From Gottfriedia acidiceleris (lineage in GTDB: Bacteria; Bacillota; Bacilli; Bacillales; Bacillaceae_G), in the NCBI RefSeq assembly GCF_023115465.1, contig NZ_CP096034.1, positions 4,216,001-4,280,000 on the forward strand: DNA of 64,000 nucleotides, given 5' to 3'. The position numbers and the translations under genes are program-made. Positions within the stretch are counted from its first letter, which is position 1. Each line of letters begins with the position of its first letter. The notes beneath the pieces were generated by a model, which worked only from the letters and a program-made list of their open reading frames with translations, did not search any database and was not told where the DNA came from. Of this stretch, positions 60,040-64,000 are shown one piece after another.

Positions 60040-60140
60040 CAAAAAGAAAGACGCCTGCCGCAGCAGACGTCTTGATGCGTTTGAGGCGAGAGACCGGGCG
60101 GCCACATCCGCGCGTTTAGCTTGCGCATATCTCTCGTCTT
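60040..60140 (-). ncRNA. Candidate structured RNA with its own terminator
   Basis: A GC-rich island in AT-rich surroundings. On the minus strand CGAGAGA (60136) pairs with TCTCTCG (60087), enclosing GCGC/GCGC and GCGG/CCGC hairpins. About 13 bases on, AAGACGtCTGC / GCAGgCGTCTT with a 4-base loop is followed by TCTTTTTG, an intrinsic terminator. It lies just upstream of the DUF6509-type gene and could be an independent small RNA or a leader attenuator. It does not show T-box, SAM, purine or THF signatures that I know. It might be a described Bacillus sporulation sRNA (for example CsfG-like); I cannot verify. Confidence 0.55.
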
Positions 60141-60299
60141 ACTCAAATTAGCTCATCGCAAAGAGTAATATATCATATATTTAGGAAAAAGAATAGAGGA
60201 AAAAAATAGAAGGAGCAATAATAACCGAATAATTTTATAAATATATAATCAATCGGTCTTTTTTTAGGAAATTTAAAATTTAATTAATCATCCTCTAAT

Positions 60300-60455
60300 T
60301 TAGAAACAGAATTTGATGATTTTTAGGTCGATGCAGTATTTTTTCTTTTTAGATGTTGAGTACAGATTATAAGTTTCATTAAACTTTAATTCTCTTTCCA
60401 TTTCACCTCTATTGAATTTTGCCATTTCTTCAAAAACCCAAGAATTCATATCCAT
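60300..60455 (-). CDS. Small protein, 51 aa, unknown
   Basis: ATG at 60455 follows an excellent AAAAGGAGG at eight bases. The product starts MDMNSWVFEEMAKF, is amphipathic and highly charged (MERELKF, TSKKKKY), and ends KIIKFCF, with two cysteines and no TM. I do not recognise it. Support comes from the ribosome binding site and an uninterrupted frame; no homology can be claimed. It lies on the same strand as tRNA-Arg, beyond the terminator at 60602. Confidence 0.55.
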   Translation of the reverse strand: MDMNSWVFEEMAKFNRGEMERELKFNETYNLYSTSKKKKYCIDLKIIKFCF

Positions 60456-60601
60456 TTAAATGACCTCCTTTTATTTACTTTAAATATATGACTTTAAGTT
60501 AAGGGAACCCATTCTTCATTAGATGGAGTTAAAGTACATCTTTGGTTGTAGGAAAAAGATAGGATTTAAGGCTGAGATTTAGGTATTAACGGAGGAAAAA
60601 T

Positions 60602-60660
60602 AAAAACCGAGTGATAAGATCTGTTAATTAACGAATCTTATCACTCGGTTTATTTTTTTA
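60602..60660 (-). terminator. Terminator downstream of tRNA-Arg
   Basis: A perfect 17-bp stem (AAACCGAGTGATAAGAT) with a 14-base loop and T-tracts on both strands; on the minus strand it directly follows the tRNA. Confidence 0.9.
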
Positions 60661-60661
60661 G

Positions 60662-60734
60662 CGCGCTCGACAGGATTCGAACCTGCGACACACGGTACCG
60701 GAAACCGATGCTCTATCCACTGAGCTACGAACGC
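60662..60734 (-). tRNA. tRNA-Arg (anticodon CCG)
   Basis: A 73-nt cloverleaf: acceptor GCGTTCG / CGAGCGC, D-arm GCTCAGTGGATAGAGC, anticodon loop TTCCGGT with CCG, T-arm GCAGG-TTCGAAT-CCTGT. CCA is not encoded. One mismatch (U-U) at the top of the anticodon stem. It reads CGG arginine codons. Located near clpP as in Bacillus. Confidence 0.92.
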
Positions 60735-60888
60735 ATTATAATTTTAAGTTTAAAATAAGTATATCGTATCTGTCGCCCCAATCTCAGTAAGTTAATGCAA
60801 GGAGTGGCTCGATTGGTTTTCACTAGAAATATGTTTACTCTGCCCCACCCTTGCCTCAGTATGTAATTGCAAGGAGTGGCTCGGCAAG

Positions 60889-60951
60889 TGCGCTCGAAGT
60901 TGTTTCATGGGTGCATATTCATTCGTGCTCTATCCACTGAGCTACGAACGC
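60889..60951 (-). other. tRNA-like element 1 (acceptor + D-arm, no T-arm)
   Basis: A 63-base segment starting GCGTTCG-TA-GCTCAGTGGATAGAGC and ending CGAGCGC-A. The 7-bp acceptor stem and D-arm equal those of tRNA-Arg, but the anticodon and T regions are replaced by about 30 unrelated bases. Not a functional tRNA. Confidence 0.6.
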
Positions 60952-61104
60952 ATATTATATAAAGGGGTAAATAAGTATATCGTATTGTCGCCCCAATCTC
61001 AGTAAGCTTAAGCAAGTAGCAGCTCGATTGGTTTTTCACCAGAAATATGTTTACTCTGCCCCACCCTTGCCTCAGTATGTAATTGCAAGGAGTGGCTCGG
61101 CAAG

Positions 61105-61167
61105 TGCGCTCGAAGTTGTTTCATGGGTGCATATTCATTCGTGCTCTATCCACTGAGCTACGAACGC
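61105..61167 (-). other. tRNA-like element 2
   Basis: Same 63-base layout as element 1, with acceptor halves intact. Confidence 0.6.
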
Positions 61168-61320
61168 ATATTATATAAAGGGGTAAATAAGTATATCGTA
61201 TTGTCGCCCCAATCTCAGTAAGCTTAAGCAAGTAGCAGCTCGATTGGTTTTTCACCAGAAATATGTTTACCCTGTCTCACCATTGCCTCAGTATGTCATT
61301 GCAAGGAGTGGCTCGGCAAG

Positions 61321-61383
61321 TGCGCTCGAAGTTGTTTCATGGGTGCATATTCATTCGTGCTCTATCCACTGAGCTACGAACGC
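61321..61383 (-). other. tRNA-like element 3
   Basis: Same 63-base layout, with acceptor halves intact. Confidence 0.6.
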
Positions 61384-61535
61384 ATGTTGTATAAAAGGGT
61401 AAATAAGTATATCGTATTGTCGCCCCAATCTCAGTAAGTTAATGCAAGGAGTGGTTCGATTGGTTTTCACTAGAAATATGTTTACTCTGTCCCACCCTTG
61501 CCTCAGTATGTAATTGCAAGGAGTGGCTCGGCAAG

Positions 61536-61598
61536 TGCGCTCGAAGTTGTTTCATGGGTGCATATTCATTCGTGCTCTATCCACTGAGCTACGAACAC
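61536..61598 (-). other. tRNA-like element 4 (degenerate acceptor)
   Basis: Same layout, but the 5' strand is changed near the end (CGTGTTCG), so the acceptor stem is weakened; the outermost, oldest-looking unit. Confidence 0.5.
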
Positions 61599-61680
61599 GT
61601 ATTGTATAAAGGGTAAGTAAGTATATCGTATTGTGCCCCAATCTCAGTAGGTAGTTGCAAGTAGCGGCTCGATTAGTGCG

Positions 61681-62066
61681 CTGATGTTTCGCTAAATAGC
61701 TTACCCGTAGGTTTATAAGAAATTCTTATGTTTTATTATATCGTTAGAATGTTCTGACCGCAATGATTTAGGTTTTTTTGAGTGCGAAAATAAATATAAT
61801 TTTGATGTACTCTGTAAATAGGGGACTTTTTTTATTGTTTGCTTCTTTCGTTCTCATCTTGGAATGTCTACTTTCTTTTCATAGGCCTTGAATAAGCTTT
61901 AATCAATTAGTTAGTAGTTTTTTAACTTATCAAAAGAAAAACTACATAAAGTTACGTTTAATAATAGGAAAAGTCGTTAATGATGTTGAAGTATTAGATA
62001 AATAGATATGTTATAAAAGGTCAATATTTTTTAGTTTAAATAATACATTAAATTAGCATCTCTTTT
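61681..62066. other. Intergenic region before clpP
   Basis: AT-rich, with no coding frame I would support. A CtsR half-site GGTCAA lies at 62019 ahead of the main operator. Confidence 0.5.
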
Positions 62067-62096
62067 ATTTGACCTTTTCTGACCTTAAAGGTATTA
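62067..62096 (+). promoter_or_regulatory. clpP promoter with CtsR operator
   Basis: -35 TTGACC (62068) and -10 TATTAT (62091) with a 17-base spacer. The overlapping sequence TTTGACCTTTTCTGACC (62067-62083) is the complement of the CtsR box RGTCAAANANRGTCAAA with one mismatch. CtsR would block the promoter until heat or protein stress. Confidence 0.88.
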
Positions 62097-62138
62097 TTGT
62101 ATTAATCATTCATTTGTTTTAAACAAGGAGGAGAAAAA

Positions 62139-62732
62139 ATGAATTTAATTCCTACAGTTATTGAACAAACAAGTCGTGGTGAGCGTGCGTATGATATATA
62201 CTCTCGTCTATTAAAAGATCGCATCATCATGTTAGGTAGCGCAATCGATGATAACGTAGCTAACTCAATTGTTTCACAACTTTTATTTTTAGCAGCAGAA
62301 GATCCAGATAAGGATATTTCATTATACATAAATAGTCCAGGAGGAAGTATTACTGCTGGTATGGCTATTTATGATACGATGAACTTTATTAAGCCACAAG
62401 TATCTACAATTTGTATTGGTATGGCGGCTTCAATGGGTGCTTTCTTATTATCTGCTGGGGAAAAAGGAAAGAGATATGCTCTTCCAAATGCTGAAGTTAT
62501 GATTCACCAACCATTAGGTGGTGCTCAAGGTCAAGCTACTGAAATCGAAATTGCAGCTAAGCGAATCTTGTTCTTACGTGATAAATTAAACAAAATTCTT
62601 GCAGATCGTACTGGTCAACCATTAGATACGATCGAGCGTGATACAGAGCGCGATAACTTTATGACTGCAGACCGTGCATTAGAATACGGATTAATTGATA
62701 AAGTAATTTCTAATACTACAGCTATTAAATAA
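62139..62732 (+). CDS. clpP: ATP-dependent Clp protease proteolytic subunit
   Basis: A 197-residue serine peptidase forming the double heptamer that works with ClpX, ClpC and ClpE. Catalytic Ser98 ([11 protein letters not shown]), His123 ([13 protein letters not shown]) and Asp172 ([10 protein letters not shown]) are at the usual numbers. ATG follows AAGGAGGAG. It degrades, among others, tmRNA-tagged proteins, tying it to smpB-ssrA in this window. Confidence 0.98.
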   Translation: MNLIPTVIEQTSRGERAYDIYSRLLKDRIIMLGSAIDDNVANSIVSQLLFLAAEDPDKDISLYINSPGGSITAGMAIYDTMNFIKPQVSTICIGMAASMGAFLLSAGEKGKRYALPNAEVMIHQPLGGAQGQATEIEIAAKRILFLRDKLNKILADRTGQPLDTIERDTERDNFMTADRALEYGLIDKVISNTTAIK

Positions 62733-62736
62733 TGAT

Positions 62737-62770
62737 AAAAAACTAGCCGTAATTTTTCGGCTAGTTTTTT
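62737..62770 (+). terminator. clpP terminator
   Basis: AAAAACTAGCCG / CGGCTAGTTTTT with an 8-base loop and T-tract, just after clpP. Confidence 0.92.
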
Positions 62771-62774
62771 TATA

Positions 62775-62810
62775 GAAAAAATTGGACATCCAACTTGTGA
62801 ATGTCCAATT
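62775..62810 (-). terminator. crh terminator
   Basis: ATTGGACAT / ATGTCCAAT with an 11-base loop, followed by TTTTTTC on the minus strand; ends the whiA-crh unit. Confidence 0.88.
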
Positions 62811-62813
62811 ACA

Positions 62814-63071
62814 TTAAATTTCTTCTCCGATAAAATCCATTACAGCTTCCATCGCTTCAACTTCATCGTCGCCCGTAACAGTAATTACGATTTCTTCGCC
62901 ATGAGGTACAGCAAGACTCATAACACCCATGATACTCTTTACGTTTACTTGTTTACCTTTGTAAGCTAATAATACTTCTGAACGAAATCTCGTAGCAACT
63001 TGAACAAATTGTGCTGCTGGACGAGCCTGTATTCCTGTTTCTAATAGTACTCTCCCTTTTTTCTCAATCAT
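62814..63071 (-). CDS. crh: HPr-like catabolite repression protein Crh
   Basis: An 85-residue HPr paralogue. Position 15 is Gln (ETGIQARPAA) where HPr has the phospho-His, so it cannot serve sugar uptake. Ser46 (NVKSIMGV), the HPr kinase target, is kept. Ser-phosphorylated Crh is a CcpA co-repressor. It follows whiA, as in Bacillus. ATG after AGAGGGAAG. It could act with CcpA at the cre sites of the PTS operons in this window. Confidence 0.96.
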   Translation of the reverse strand: MIEKKGRVLLETGIQARPAAQFVQVATRFRSEVLLAYKGKQVNVKSIMGVMSLAVPHGEEIVITVTGDDEVEAMEAVMDFIGEEI

Positions 63072-63091
63072 TTTTTCTTCCCTCTTAACTT

Positions 63092-64000
63092 TTATTTTAA
63101 TTTTATTGATTCTCCCGCTCTTAGTTTATCAGCTATTTCATCAATTTTACGTAGTCGATGATTGATTCCTGATTTACTAATTGCACCGCTAGATACCATT
63201 TCACCTAACTCTTTTAATGTTACATCCTCATACGCTACTCGAAGTTCTGCAATTTCACGTAGCTTTGGGGGTAATATATCTAAACCAACTGAGCTTTGGA
63301 TATAACGTATATTTTCAATTTGCCTGAAGGCTGCACTGATTGTTTTATTTAAGTTCGCAGTTTCACAATTTACTAGACGATTAACACTGTTTCTCATATC
63401 TCTTACAATGCGGATATCTTCAAACCTTAATAAAGCTGAATGTGCACCAACAACGTTTAAAAACTCAGTAATTTTTTCCGCTTCCTTTAAGTACGTAATA
63501 TAGCCTTTACGTCTCTCCAATGTTTTAGCATTTAATCCGAATTCATTCATTAGACGACAAATTTCTTCTGTATGCTCCTTATATAGTGAAAAAATTTCTA
63601 AATGATATGAAGATGTCTCTGGATTATTTACCGAACCACCAGCTAGAAAGGCACCTCTTAAATAGGAGCGTTTACAACATTTCTTCGTAATTAGCTCTTT
63701 CGCTATTTCATTCGTAAAGGTAAATCCTTCACCAGTTATATAAAGATCATTTAAAATATGTTTCGCTTCTTCTTTTATTCGAACAATATATACATTGTTC
63801 TTTTTAAGACGCATTTTTTTACGAACGAGCAATTCAACGTCCACATCATAAACACGTTTAATTAATACATATATCCTTCTAGCAATTGCTGCATTTTCAG
63901 TAACTACATCTACAATAAATTGGCGATTCGCAATTGATAATGAACCATTCATTCGAATTAAAGAGGATAGCTCAGATTTTGAACAACAATCTTTGATCTC
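63092..64000 (-). CDS. whiA: DNA-binding protein WhiA (5' end beyond the window)
   Basis: The WhiA family couples a LAGLIDADG-like domain to a helix-turn-helix and affects cell division and sporulation in Gram-positives. The frame is open to the right edge, reading [21 protein letters not shown] before an internal ATG at 63952. The true start therefore lies beyond 64000, about ten codons away by comparison with the ~316-residue family. [21 protein letters not shown] and [23 protein letters not shown] (HTH) are clear. It sits 20 bp upstream of crh. Confidence 0.96.
   Translation of the reverse strand, partial: EIKDCCSKSELSSLIRMNGSLSIANRQFIVDVVTENAAIARRIYVLIKRVYDVDVELLVRKKMRLKKNNVYIVRIKEEAKHILNDLYITGEGFTFTNEIAKELITKKCCKRSYLRGAFLAGGSVNNPETSSYHLEIFSLYKEHTEEICRLMNEFGLNAKTLERRKGYITYLKEAEKITEFLNVVGAHSALLRFEDIRIVRDMRNSVNRLVNCETANLNKTISAAFRQIENIRYIQSSVGLDILPPKLREIAELRVAYEDVTLKELGEMVSSGAISKSGINHRLRKIDEIADKLRAGESIKLK

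Larger units (their letters stand above)
60708..61680 (-). repeat. Tandem array, ~216-bp period, containing tRNA-Arg 5' half copies
   Basis: The sequence GTGCTCTATCCACTGAGCTA (complement of the tRNA 5' part) recurs at 60925, 61141, 61357 and 61572, after the real tRNA at 60708, spacing 215-217 bp. Each unit carries the acceptor and D-arm strand, a GGGGC-containing upstream region with GATATACTT (a possible -10), and two diverged sub-repeats beginning CGAGC.CT.CTTGC. Four full units and a partial one are present. The array has no gene. Confidence 0.85.

Noticed and set aside
60016-60105. N-terminal extension of the DUF6509-type protein up to 60105
   Set aside because: It would translate through the terminator and stem of the GC-rich RNA candidate; the GTG at 59988 has the ribosome binding site and begins the conserved part.
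60708-61680. Possible CRISPR array because of regular repeats
   Set aside because: The period is about 216 bp and the whole unit is repeated; there are no 25-40 bp repeats with unique spacers and no cas genes. It is a tandem duplication with tRNA pieces.

Overview
The window comes from a low-GC Gram-positive endospore-former of the Bacillaceae. This rests on gene order: cggR-gapA-pgk-tpiA-gpmI-eno, secG-est-rnr-smpB-ssrA, and clpP next to tRNA-Arg, crh and whiA. AT-rich codon use, strong AGGAGG-type ribosome binding sites, CcpA cre sites and CggR/CtsR operators agree. I cannot fix the species from sequence alone.

Layout. 1-11.6 kb is accessory: the start of cydA (minus strand, running off the left edge), a chromate-transporter remnant, a yhgD-yhgE regulator/exporter pair, an AGCS amino-acid symporter, a VanZ remnant, a broken SDR gene behind a DHA2 drug exporter with a divergent TetR regulator, and an HTH-TPR regulator. 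11.7-28.1 kb holds two giant secreted subtilases (2501 and 2754 residues). They share 5' sequence motifs and a pair of 3' hairpins. 28.7-34.3 kb is the tmRNA/trans-translation and RNA-decay block (ssrA, smpB, rnr, est, secG), with a DinB-family gene inserted. 34.3-37.6 kb has a lipase-like hydrolase, small membrane proteins and an MFS exporter. 38.4-46.1 kb is the lower glycolytic operon with its repressor CggR, plus a glutaredoxin-like gene. 46.1-59.4 kb is a sigma-54 sugar module: rpoN/sigL, a LevR-type activator, and two paralogous cellobiose/chitobiose PTS cassettes. One cassette carries a GH4 phospho-glycosidase and a ChbG deacetylase. 59.7-64 kb has a small conserved gene, a GC-rich RNA candidate, tRNA-Arg with a tandem array of tRNA-like repeats, clpP, crh and partial whiA.

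How parts work together. SigL and the LevR-type activator (GAYTGA motif, PRD and PTS domains) very probably drive both PTS operons. Each operon has a consensus -24/-12 promoter, an upstream cluster of TAGTGTG-like repeats and a cre site in its leader. CggR represses the gap operon through the operator found upstream of it. Crh and CcpA would link glycolytic flux to the PTS operons. CtsR should control clpP.

Most unusual: (1) two copies of a ~510-bp non-coding element with short inverted ends, each flanked by direct copies of an entire terminator-like hairpin that differs between the two sites, as if the element targets intrinsic terminators and duplicates them. One copy is interrupted at the apex of its palindromic core by an IS1182-type insertion sequence. 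(2) A ~216-bp tandem array next to tRNA-Arg whose units keep an acceptor stem and D-arm but no T-arm. (3) A GC-rich, terminator-ended RNA candidate upstream of a DUF6509-type gene. (4) Four copies of TTGGGGGAATT, two upstream of each giant protease gene.
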